Assembly: GCF_030499515.1 (NCBI RefSeq)
Contig: NZ_JASTWJ010000001.1
Span: 7,916,001 to 7,980,000 of the forward strand
Reading direction: 5' to 3'
Length of the DNA: 64,000 nt
DNA from: Streptomyces sp. DT2A-34
Lineage (GTDB): Bacteria; Actinomycetota; Actinomycetes; Streptomycetales; Streptomycetaceae
Position numbers and translations under genes: made by a program. The notes below the pieces were generated by a model. The model made no database searches. It was not told the DNA's origin and was given only the letters and a program-made list of their open reading frames with translations. Below are positions 57,531 to 64,000 of this stretch, piece by piece. Position 1 is the stretch's first letter, and the number at the start of each line of letters is the position of its first letter.

Positions 57531-58282
57531 AACCCGTGCCGCATCCCGCCATCCACAGGCAACATGATCCCCGTCAGATAAGACGCGGCCGGAGACAACA
57601 AAAACGCCGCCGCACGCCCGAACTCCTCCGGCATCCCATACCGCCGCAGCGGAATGCGGGCCTCATTCGCCGCCCGAGTGGCCTCCGGGTCAGCGGACAT
57701 GCCGTCCAGCTCCCGCACACGATCCGTGTCGATACGGGACGGAAGCAGTCCCACGACCCGAATTCCCCGCGGCCCCAACTCATCCGCGAGGGACTTGGCG
57801 AACCCGGCGAGCCCCGGCCGTAGCCCATTCGAAATGGTCAGCCCCGGAATCGGTTCATGCACCGACCCCGACAGCACGAACCCGATGACCCCGCCGTCCT
57901 CCAGTTCCGTCGCTGCCGCCCGCGCGAGCCGAACCGCACCGAGGAACACCGACTCGAACGCGGCCTGCCACTGCTCGTCCGTGTTGTCGGCGACGAACCC
58001 GGCCGGTGGCCCACCGACACTCACGAGGATGCCGTCGAAGCCCCCGAACGCATCCCGCGCGGCAGCGATCAACCGTGCCGCCGCGTCCGGGTCGGAGTTG
58101 TCGACGGCCAGCCCGAGGGCGTTCGGCCCCAGCTCGGCCGCGGCGGCGGCGGCCCGCTCCTTGTCCCTGCCGGTCAGCACGACCTTCGCCCCGTCGGCCA
58201 CGAGCTCACGTGCCGCCGCGTTGCCCAGTCCACGGGTGGCCCCCGTGACGACGTACACCCGGTCCTTCAGTCCAAGATCCAT
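57527..58282 (-). CDS. Short-chain dehydrogenase/reductase with altered active site
   Basis: 251 residues from ATG 58282. Rossmann fold with TGATRGLGNAAARELV for NAD(P), VDNSDPD after strand 3 and SVGGPPAGF. The usual Tyr-x3-Lys is missing: after SGSVHEPIPGLTIS the chain reads NGLRPGLAGFAKSLADELG, with Asn and Arg where Tyr and Lys are expected. This LSN-x2-R pattern is seen in a subgroup of 'BKR-like' SDRs; activity is uncertain. The end MLPVDGGMRHGF is typical of SDRs. Confidence 0.88.
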   Translation of the reverse strand: MDLGLKDRVYVVTGATRGLGNAAARELVADGAKVVLTGRDKERAAAAAAELGPNALGLAVDNSDPDAAARLIAAARDAFGGFDGILVSVGGPPAGFVADNTDEQWQAAFESVFLGAVRLARAAATELEDGGVIGFVLSGSVHEPIPGLTISNGLRPGLAGFAKSLADELGPRGIRVVGLLPSRIDTDRVRELDGMSADPEATRAANEARIPLRRYGMPEEFGRAAAFLLSPAASYLTGIMLPVDGGMRHGF

Positions 58283-58287
58283 GGCCC

Positions 58288-60075
58288 CTATCCTGCCCCG
58301 TCGCCCCCGAACAGGGCGAGGGCGGTGTTCACCAGGCCGATGTGACTGAAGGCCTGCGGGAAGTTGCCGAGCTGGCGTTCGGCCACCGGGTCGTACTCCT
58401 CGGACAGCAGGCCCACGTCGTTGGCGAGCCCCACCAGCCGGTCGAACAGCTCGTGTGCCTCCCGCGTACGACCCGTCATGTGCAGCGCCTCCGCGAGCCA
58501 GAACGAGCAGGCCAGGAACGTGCCCTCGCCGCCCGGCAGCCCGTCGACCGTCGTCTCGTCGGTGCTGTAGCGGCGCAGGAAGCCGTCGTGGCTGAGCTCG
58601 GCGCGGATCGCGTCGATGGTGCCGGTGACGCGCGGGTCGTCCGGCGGCAGGAAGCCGACGCGCGGGATGAGCAGCAGCGCGGCGTCGAGTTCGCGGGAGC
58701 CGTAGGACTGCGTGAAGGTGTTCCGCTCGGCGTCGTAGCCCTTCTCGCACACCTCGCGGTGCACCTCGTCGCGCAGCTCGCGCCAGCCGTCGAGGTCGCC
58801 GTTCAGCTTCGGGTTCTTCTCCAGGGTGCGCACGGCCCGGTCCGCGGCCACCCACACCATCACTTTCGAGTGCACGAAGTTGCGGCGGCCGCCGCGCACC
58901 TCCCACAGCCCCTCGTCCGGCTGCCGCCACTCCGCGCGCAGCCACTCCATGAGGGAGGACTGGATCGCCCACATGTGCGGCTTGATGGGCAGGCCCGCGT
59001 CCCGGGCCAGTGCCAGCGTGTCCATGACCTCGCCGTACACGTCCAACTGCAGCTGTTTCACGGCCTCGTTGCCGATGCGTACGGGGCTGGAGCCGGCGAA
59101 GCCGGGCAGCCACGGCACCTCGAACTCGGGCAGCCGGCGCTCGCCCGCCAGGCCGTACATGATCTGCAGGTCGGCCGGGTCGCCGGCGACCGCGCGCAGC
59201 AGCCAGTCGCGCCAGGCCTCGGCCTCCTCCCGATAGCCCGCCGACAGGCCCACGTTCAGCAGGAGGGTGGAGTCGCGCAGCCAGCAGTAGCGGTAGTCCC
59301 AGTTGCGCACGCCCCCCGTCTCCTCGGGGAGCGAGGTGGTGGGGGCGGCGACGATGCCGCCGGTGGGCCGGTAGGTGAGGGCCTTGAGGGTGATCAGGGA
59401 GCGGACGACGGCGTCGCGGTACGGGCCGTCGTAGCGGCACTGCCCTGCCCACTTCCGCCAGTCCCGGACGCTGGCGCGCAACGCCTTGTACGGGTCGACG
59501 AGCGGCGGGCGCGGCTCGTGCGAGGGGTGCCAGGTGAGGACGAACGCGACCTTCTCCCCCTTCTCGACCGTGAACTCCGAGTGCGTACCGAAGTCCTTGC
59601 CCCAGGTGTGTACATGGGGTTCGCTGCGCAGCCAGACCGAGTCGGGGCCGGCGACGGCCACCCGGTGCCCGTCGGTCTTGCGCACCCAGGGCGCGATCGA
59701 GCCGTAGTCGAAGCGGAGCCGCAGGGTGCTGCGCACGGTGACGCGGCCGTCGAGGCCCTCCACGATGCGCACGAGGTCGGGGGCGCGGTCGCGTTGGGGC
59801 ATCAGGTCGGTGACGCGTATCGCGCCCTCGTCGGTCTCCCACTCGGTGTCGAGCACCAGCGTGTCGCGGCGGTAGGCGCGGCGGGTGCAGGGGCCCTTGA
59901 CATGCTTGGGGGCGATGCGCCAGTGGCCGTTGTCGCTGTTGCCGAGGAGTCTGGCGAAGCAGGCTCCCGAGTCGAAGCGGGGCAGACACAGCCAGTCGAC
60001 GGAGCCGTCCCTGCCGACGAGAGCGGCCGTCTGCTCGTCGCCGATGAGGGCGTAGTCCTCGATGCGCGGGTGCAC
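58288..60075 (-). CDS. GH15 family glucosidase (glucoamylase/trehalase-like)
   Basis: 595 residues from GTG 60075. N-terminal beta domain: HPRIEDYALIGDEQTAALVG, VDWLCLPRFDSGACFARLLG. Then the (alpha/alpha)6 barrel: ETGGVRNWDYRYCWLRDSTL, with PDEGLWEVRGGRRNFVHSKV holding the general-acid Glu and LLSEEYDPVAERQLGNFPQA the general-base Glu. No signal peptide, so intracellular. Actinomycete members include trehalases and glucoamylase-like enzymes; which sugar is cut is open. Its stop is five bases after the SDR start. Confidence 0.93.
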   Translation of the reverse strand: MHPRIEDYALIGDEQTAALVGRDGSVDWLCLPRFDSGACFARLLGNSDNGHWRIAPKHVKGPCTRRAYRRDTLVLDTEWETDEGAIRVTDLMPQRDRAPDLVRIVEGLDGRVTVRSTLRLRFDYGSIAPWVRKTDGHRVAVAGPDSVWLRSEPHVHTWGKDFGTHSEFTVEKGEKVAFVLTWHPSHEPRPPLVDPYKALRASVRDWRKWAGQCRYDGPYRDAVVRSLITLKALTYRPTGGIVAAPTTSLPEETGGVRNWDYRYCWLRDSTLLLNVGLSAGYREEAEAWRDWLLRAVAGDPADLQIMYGLAGERRLPEFEVPWLPGFAGSSPVRIGNEAVKQLQLDVYGEVMDTLALARDAGLPIKPHMWAIQSSLMEWLRAEWRQPDEGLWEVRGGRRNFVHSKVMVWVAADRAVRTLEKNPKLNGDLDGWRELRDEVHREVCEKGYDAERNTFTQSYGSRELDAALLLIPRVGFLPPDDPRVTGTIDAIRAELSHDGFLRRYSTDETTVDGLPGGEGTFLACSFWLAEALHMTGRTREAHELFDRLVGLANDVGLLSEEYDPVAERQLGNFPQAFSHIGLVNTALALFGGDGAG

Positions 60076-60149
60076 GCAATTGCGGGTTCCCCAAGGGTCG
60101 GTGGGCCAATCAGGGGTGAGGCCGGGGGAGTGATACGCCCGGCTGGGGC

Positions 60150-60475
60150 CCGGTGACCGACACGCCTGCCGGGGATCCGGTGGCCGAAACGCCTGATCGG
60201 GACCCGGTGGCCGAAACGTCTGCCGGGGATCCGGTGGCCGAAACGTCTGCCAGGGATCCGCCAGTCATGCGCTCGCCGGGGATCCGGTGACCGACACGCC
60301 TGCCGGGGATCCGGTGAGTCATGCGCTCGCCGGGGATCCGGCGAGTGATGCGCCCGCCGGGGCCCGGGTGAGCGACAAGTCCGCCGGGGCCCGGGTGAGC
60401 GAGAAGTCCGCCGTGGACCCGGTGAGCGAGAAGTCCGTCGTGGACCCCGTGCCGGAGAAGATCACGCCGGGATCG
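60150..60475. repeat. Tandem array of a 27-bp unit
   Basis: About twelve head-to-tail copies of a unit like CCGGTGGCCGAAACGTCTGC followed by CGGGGAT. Units differ at several positions (GTGACCGACACGCC, GTGAGTCATGCGCTC, GTGAGCGAGAAGTCC), and at least one has 26 bases. Part of the array encodes the C-terminal nine-residue repeats of the protein at 60319-60717; the rest is downstream of its stop. No spacers, so not CRISPR. Confidence 0.85.
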
Positions 60476-60717
60476 GCCGGGGCCTGGTTGAGGACCCACA
60501 GCCCGATCAGTGTGGCCAGGGCGCACACGACCGCGACGAGGACGGCGAGGACGAGCCGGCGCCGGCGTTCCCGGCGCAGCCACTCACCGCGCGCCGTGCG
60601 ATGGGCGTCGGGCGCCGACCGCACCCCGTCGGCGAGCGCGGAGAGCGCCTCGCGCAGCTCCCGCTCCGTGCGGTCCGCACTGGTGCCACGCGACGGAGTC
60701 GCATCTCGATGCGTCAT
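60319..60717 (-). CDS. Single-pass membrane protein, sigma-factor partner, repeat tail
   Basis: 132 residues from ATG 60717, overlapping the sigma-factor stop (ATGA). N-terminal 50 residues are charged (RTERELREALSALADGVRSA), then helix LVLAVLVAVVCALATLIGLW, then an outer part made of nine-residue repeats such as TGSTADFSL, TRAPADLSL and TRAPAGASL. The order sigma factor then small membrane protein suggests an anti-sigma role, but no zinc-finger motif is seen. The tail is cut by a TGA in a variant repeat unit. Confidence 0.65.
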   Translation of the reverse strand: MTHRDATPSRGTSADRTERELREALSALADGVRSAPDAHRTARGEWLRRERRRRLVLAVLVAVVCALATLIGLWVLNQAPADPGVIFSGTGSTTDFSLTGSTADFSLTRAPADLSLTRAPAGASLAGSPASA

Positions 60718-61010
60718 CGCCGGGCCTCCATCGCCTGGGTCAGGGCGGCAAGGCCGCGCGCCGTATGGGTCTTGACGGATCCGCAGGAGGTCCCATGGCC
60801 GCGGCGATCTCGCTCTCCTTCAGTCCGAGCCAGTGCCGCAGCACCAGCGCCTCGCGCTGCCGGGCGGGCAGCTGCTGGAGCGCGTCGATCAGGACGCGCT
60901 GGTCGTCGCGGAGCAGCGCGGTGCTCTCGGCGGAGGCGACGAGCTCGTCGGCCGGCTTCTCCACGTGCTTGCGGGCCACTTGGAGGTGCCGTATCCGCAT
61001 CCGCGTCAGA
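60714..61010 (-). pseudogene. RNA polymerase sigma-70 (ECF-like) factor, 5' truncated and frameshifted
   Basis: What remains is region 4 and part of the linker: LTRMRIRHLQVARKHVEKPA, then LIDALQQLPARQREALVLRH and WLGLKESEIAAAMG, after which the frame shifts into TSCGSVKTHTARGLAALTQA. The shift is at 60791-60794, where the minus strand reads ATGGGACC; one more G restores GTSCGSVKT. Left of this the frame is closed at a TGA near 61018, where cstA sequence on the other strand begins. Region 2, which binds core polymerase and the -10 box, is absent, so it cannot be functional. Confidence 0.75.
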
Positions 61011-61015
61011 TTGCA

Positions 61016-61275
61016 GATTCACCGCGGGCTGGCAGAAGATCTTCTCCGCCGACCCCAGGATCGGCTTCTTCGCCCAGCGCGCCAAGTACGCCGACGGCGT
61101 ACTGATCGCACTGCTCCTGCTGCTGGTCGCGGTCGTGATCGTCAACGCGGCGGTGGTCTGCGTCCGCTCGATACGCCGTCCCGGCTCACTGCCGACCACC
61201 GAGGCACCGTACGTCGAGTCCCGCATCGACGTACCCGAGCAGACGGGTGAGCCGCTGGTGGGGGTGCGGTCGTGA
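61016..61275 (+). pseudogene. cstA: CstA (carbon-starvation peptide/pyruvate transporter) remnant
   Basis: About 85 residues of the C-terminus: FTAGWQKIFSADPRIGFFAQ, then a helix DGVLIALLLLLVAVVIVNAA and VRSIRRPGSLPTTEAPYVES. CstA is normally about 700 residues with many helices; all the rest is gone. The joint with the sigma-factor remnant is at about 61010-61017, and the short word AGATT is repeated there. The stop overlaps the following ybdD remnant by four bases, as in intact cstA-ybdD pairs. Confidence 0.72.
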
Positions 61276-61379
61276 GGGCGGTGCGCTGGGTTCGGGCGGT
61301 GCGGTGGTACGTACGGGAACCGACGGAGGTGCTGAGCCTGCTGCACAGGGAGGAGCACCGGCAGGGGCGCTGCTGCTGA
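61272..61379 (+). pseudogene. YbdD/YjiX-like remnant
   Basis: 35 codons from GTG 61272: begins RAVRWVRAVRWYVRE and ends HREEHRQGRCC. YbdD proteins (about 65 residues) follow cstA, start with an Arg/Trp/Tyr-rich helix and end in ...RCC; the central YDxYVxH region is missing here. Identity rests on position and the two ends only. Confidence 0.5.
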
Positions 61380-61435
61380 GAGTCGGGCCGGCGGCTTGGC
61401 AGCCCAGGGGGACTGGGCGTACCCAAGGGGGCGCG

Positions 61436-61502
61436 GGGCGGTGTGCGATCTGCGGCTCCGCCGCGTGGGCGCGACCAGCCCCCGGCAACCCGCAGCCGCC
61501 GG
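61436..61502 (-). repeat. Intergenic repeat, family B (copy 3, inverted)
   Basis: On the minus strand it reads GGGGGCTGGTCGCGCCCACG, CGGCGGAGCCGCAGATCG and CGCCCCGCGCCCCC, matching 23537-23620 in order. It separates the cstA/ybdD remnants from the SURF1 gene. Confidence 0.65.
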
Positions 61503-61538
61503 ACGACGCACCAGCCACCCATGGCGAGTGGGCGGACC

Positions 61539-62327
61539 CTACACACCCACCGGCTCCGCCTCCACCGCCTTCTCCTGCCCCGCCGCCCGGTCACGAGCCT
61601 CCCGGCGGGCCAGGATCACCCACCCGACGGGCACCCCGGCAGCGAACAGCCACCACTGAAGGGCATACGCATAGTTCAGCGGGGCGTTCTCCTCACCGGG
61701 CTTCCCGATCAGCTCCGGCGTATCCCCCTTCGGCTCGGGCGCCGTCTGCACCACGTACCCGCCGAGCACCCGCGCATGGAGGCGCCCCGCCTCCTCCTCG
61801 CTGCTGATCAGCATGACCTGCCGGTCGGGCAGCCCCTTGAGGTCCTTGATACCGCTCGCCTCGGTCGTCTCGTCGGGCATCAGCCGCCCGGTGACGGTGA
61901 TACGCCCGCTCGGCGGCGCCGGGATCTTGGGGAAGGCCGTCTGGCTGGGACCGTCCGCGGGGATCCAGCCACGGTTGACCAGCAGCACCTTGCCGTCCGC
62001 CAGGACAAAGGGGGTGAGGACGTGGAAACCGACCTCTTCGTCGGCGTTGACGCGCCGCCTGACGACGACTTCCCGCTCGGTGTCGAAGCGGCCCACGGCG
62101 GTCACCGTGCGGTACCGCTCCTTGGTGGTGACGGCGTGCCCCGGGGAGGTCAGCTTCTCCACGGGTACCGGCTTCGCGCCCAGCGCGTCGGCGACCAGCT
62201 GGTTGCGGGCGGAGCGCTCCTCGTAACGGTGCATCTGCCAGATGCCCAGCCTGATCATCGTGGGGATGAGGACGAGGGCGACCAGCGTGAGGATCACCCA
62301 CTGCCGGGACAACAGGAAGCGGTACAC
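61539..62327 (-). CDS. SURF1-family cytochrome oxidase assembly protein
   Basis: 262 residues from GTG 62327 (MYRFLLSRQWVILTLVALVL); a TTG five codons upstream is also in frame. SURF1/Shy1 layout: N-terminal helix, a large outer domain with RLGIWQMHRYEERSARN, FHVLTPFVLADGKVLLVNRG and WIPADG, and a C-terminal helix YALQWWLFAAGVPVGWVILA. It helps build the haem a/copper centres of cytochrome aa3 oxidase. A 13-bp inverted repeat ends exactly on the chosen start codon. Confidence 0.9.
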   Translation of the reverse strand: MYRFLLSRQWVILTLVALVLIPTMIRLGIWQMHRYEERSARNQLVADALGAKPVPVEKLTSPGHAVTTKERYRTVTAVGRFDTEREVVVRRRVNADEEVGFHVLTPFVLADGKVLLVNRGWIPADGPSQTAFPKIPAPPSGRITVTGRLMPDETTEASGIKDLKGLPDRQVMLISSEEEAGRLHARVLGGYVVQTAPEPKGDTPELIGKPGEENAPLNYAYALQWWLFAAGVPVGWVILARREARDRAAGQEKAVEAEPVGV

Positions 62328-62357
62328 CCCACGACCGTACAACTCGGTCGTGGGGTG
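62325..62357 (-). promoter_or_regulatory. 13-bp inverted repeat over the SURF1 start
   Basis: CACCCCACGACCG (62325-62337) and CGGTCGTGGGGTG (62345-62357) are exact complements with a seven-base loop. In the minus-strand RNA the 3' arm ends with the GTG start codon. It could be an operator, a terminator for the zinc-ribbon gene, or a structure that hides the start. Confidence 0.55.
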
Positions 62358-62410
62358 CTTTCAGGCGGGTACGGGTCGGGTTCGCGGTCGGGGTCGGTGT
62401 CGGGGCCGGC

Positions 62411-62644
62411 TCACACTTTGTCGACGATCCCCGCCTTCCCCTCCTCGCGGGCGCAGTGGGCACCGCAGTACCACTGGCCCTCGACCTCGACGCCCTGCCC
62501 GATGATCTGGACGCGGCAGTGCTCGCAGACCGGTGCCATGCGGTGGATCGCACAGGAGAAGCAGTCGAAGACGTGCACGGCGCCCTGCGCGTGCACCTCG
62601 AAGGTCATGCCGTAGTCGTTTCCGCATACTTCACATGTCGCCAT
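62411..62644 (-). CDS. Small zinc-ribbon/metallothionein-like protein
   Basis: 77 residues from ATG 62644. Eight Cys in pairs: CEVCGNDY, DCFSCAIHR, VCEHCRVQI and YCGAHCAREEG, with His nearby, enough for two zinc or copper sites. It resembles the 'prokaryotic metallothionein/zinc-ribbon' proteins common in actinomycetes. Role unknown; it precedes SURF1, a metal-centre assembly factor, on the same strand. Confidence 0.85.
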   Translation of the reverse strand: MATCEVCGNDYGMTFEVHAQGAVHVFDCFSCAIHRMAPVCEHCRVQIIGQGVEVEGQWYCGAHCAREEGKAGIVDKV

Positions 62645-62723
62645 GCGCCACAGGGTGAGCCGTCACCGCGGCCCGGGCGAGACGGCTCCGGGCGAGTCGC
62701 GCGGCAATCACCCGTCCGTACGG

Positions 62724-63734
62724 TCACGGCTCCGACGCCGGTTCCACGTCCCGCAGGAGTTGCCCGAACGCCGCCTCGTCGATCACCGGCGTCCCGTACT
62801 GGCGGGCCTTGACCACTTTCGACGTCCCCGCGTCCGGGTCGTTGGTGACGAGCAGGCTGGTCAGTCGGGACAGGCTCGTCGACACATGCAGCCCGGCCTC
62901 GATGGCGCGGTCCTCCAGCAGGTCGCGCTCGATCGAGGTGTCGCCGGAGAAGGCGACCCGCATGCCTTGTTTGAGCCGTTTGCCCTCTTCGTAGCGTCCT
63001 GGGTTGGGGTAGGGGCAGGCGGGCCTCTTGCGGGACGGACGCCAACTGGTCGTCCGATAGCCGCTGGAGCCGCCGTAACCGCTGTAGCCGCCCGCCTGCT
63101 GTCCGATCCGGGGTGCGGGGGTGTCCCGCCACTCGGTCAGGGGCCGGCACTCCTGCAGCGGCAGCCGCACACTGCCCGCCGCCGCGGCCCGCAGGCTCGG
63201 CCGGAACGCCTCCGCCAGCACGCGCGCGTCGTCCAGCGCGTGGTGCGCGCGCTGCTGTACGACGCCGAAGTGCGCGGCGAGCGACTCCAGCTTGTGGTTC
63301 GGCAGCGGCAGGTCCAGCTCCTTGGAGAGCGCGATGGTGCACAGCCGCTGGCGTACGGGGGCCTCGCGCTCCGCGCGCGCGTACTCCCGCGCGATCATCT
63401 GCCAGTCGAAGACGGCGTTGTGCGCGACCAGCACCCGGCCGTCGAGCCGGGCCGAGAACTCCTCGGCGACGTCCTGGAAGAGGGGTGCCGCTTCGAGCAC
63501 GTCGCTCGTCAGACCGTGGATCCAGACCGGGCCCGGGTCCCGCTCGGGATTGACCAGTGTGTACCAGTGGTCCTCGACCTCGCCGCGCGCGTCCAGCCGG
63601 TAGACGGCCGCGGAGATTATCCGGTCGTCCCGGGCCAGGCCCGTGGTCTCCACGTCAACGACCGCGTATCCCTGGGGATACGCGGCCGGCCACACTGTGG
63701 CGGAGGGCGCTGCGGCAGTACGGTCTTCGAGCAT
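62724..63734 (-). CDS. DEDDh 3'-5' exonuclease with C-terminal BRCT-like domain
   Basis: 336 residues from ATG 63734 (GTG 63740 also possible). DnaQ-type exonuclease at about 20-185: YAVVDVETTGLARDDRIISA (Asp-x-Glu), LVAHNAVFDWQMIAREYARA, HHALDDARVLAEAF (His and Asp). A Gly/Tyr/Ser linker (GGYSGYGGSSGYRTTSW) follows, then a BRCT-like domain: KRLKQGMRVAFSGDTSIERD, LTSLLVTNDPDAGTSKVVKA. Likely a proofreading or repair nuclease. Confidence 0.9.
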   Translation of the reverse strand: MLEDRTAAAPSATVWPAAYPQGYAVVDVETTGLARDDRIISAAVYRLDARGEVEDHWYTLVNPERDPGPVWIHGLTSDVLEAAPLFQDVAEEFSARLDGRVLVAHNAVFDWQMIAREYARAEREAPVRQRLCTIALSKELDLPLPNHKLESLAAHFGVVQQRAHHALDDARVLAEAFRPSLRAAAAGSVRLPLQECRPLTEWRDTPAPRIGQQAGGYSGYGGSSGYRTTSWRPSRKRPACPYPNPGRYEEGKRLKQGMRVAFSGDTSIERDLLEDRAIEAGLHVSTSLSRLTSLLVTNDPDAGTSKVVKARQYGTPVIDEAAFGQLLRDVEPASEP

Positions 63735-64000
63735 GGTCACTGAGGATACGGGCCGGGACTGACACTCCTGGCCGTCAGGTGCCTTGCCTCGTCCGCCCGT
63801 TCGAGCGCCGCGAACGTCAGCGCGTCGACCGGTCGGCGCATACACGGTGTTGCTGCGCCCCGCACGAGCCCGATGCCGGGCCAGGAGCGTCGATACGTCC
63901 TTGATGGCCGCCGTGGTGCAATCCTCCGCATGTGACCGAACCAACGCAGCCCTGGAGGCGGCGGTCCAGCTCACGGAAAAGGGACGCGCTACGCACGCGC
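63735..64000. other. Terminal 266 bases without a confident gene
   Basis: A GTG at 63932 opens a plus-strand frame to the window edge (MTEPTQPWRRRSSSRKRDAL), which could be the first codons of a further gene, but no ribosome-binding site is clear. The stretch before it shows no recognisable RNA gene, repeat or strong promoter. Confidence 0.35.

Noticed and set aside
60150..60475. Possible CRISPR array
   Set aside because: Units are adjacent without spacers and vary in sequence; no cas gene is near.
63737..63931. A 64-codon minus-strand frame near the window end
   Set aside because: Arg/Pro-rich, without a ribosome-binding site or similarity that I recognise.

Overview
The window is chromosomal DNA of a Streptomyces or a very close relative. 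G+C is very high, codon third positions are almost all G or C, GTG and TTG starts are common, and the gene content fits: ectoine synthesis, a long B12 operon with a cobalamin riboswitch, lipoprotein-based ABC importers, an LAETG cell-wall protein and a gbn-type nucleoid protein. As far as I recall the S. coelicolor chromosome, the order ect / cobalamin / pit / gbn resembles its SCO1838-SCO1867 region in reverse; that is memory, not a search. No rRNA, tRNA, CRISPR array, prophage or intact insertion sequence is visible.

Layout. 1-3.4 kb: end of a sensor kinase with a partner membrane protein, a GNAT acetyltransferase and an IclR regulator. 3.5-8.4 kb: a divergent aldehyde dehydrogenase, a DUF1349 protein, two back-to-back gene remnants (MFS and GNAT), a FrnE-type DsbA protein and a class V aminotransferase-like protein. 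8.5-11.7 kb: ectABCD on the minus strand, closed by a strong terminator. 12-17.7 kb: a DinB-like protein, a frameshifted aminotransferase, a three-gene amino-acid ABC importer and an amidohydrolase. 17.9-25.5 kb: an LAETG-anchored secreted protein, then a sugar-type ABC cassette with its LacI regulator and a DUF2264 protein. 25.5-43.2 kb: a 14-gene, 17.4-kb cobalamin operon on the minus strand, mostly joined by 4-nt stop/start overlaps and headed by one B12 riboswitch. 43.3-45.7 kb: a low-affinity phosphate transporter with a small partner protein and a PHO-box-like site, then a secreted GH25 lysozyme. 46-54.3 kb: housekeeping genes, an ABC-F ATPase behind a leader peptide and hairpin, a gbn homologue behind a cluster of GATC sites, and an enoyl-CoA hydratase. 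54.4-57.5 kb: an Asp23/AmaP-like envelope locus. 57.5-64 kb: an SDR, a GH15 glucosidase, a decayed sigma-factor / cstA-ybdD region, SURF1, a small zinc-ribbon protein and a DEDDh exonuclease with a BRCT-like tail.

How the genes work together. EctA, EctB and EctC make ectoine from aspartate semialdehyde, and EctD hydroxylates it. The cobalamin operon carries most of the corrin-ring methylation, contraction, amidation, cobalt-insertion and adenosylation steps, and should be switched off by B12 through the riboswitch. The phosphate transporter is probably tied to PhoP.

The oddities most worth a look are: a family of GC-rich repeats, one copy of which lies in frame inside cobB; three separate one-base G losses in G runs (cobQ, an aminotransferase, a sigma factor); two places where divergent neighbours have both lost their 5' ends; the seven-codon leader and alternative hairpins before the ABC-F gene; the GATC cluster before gbn; and the Asp23 locus, where several proteins seem to share one beta-alpha-beta unit.
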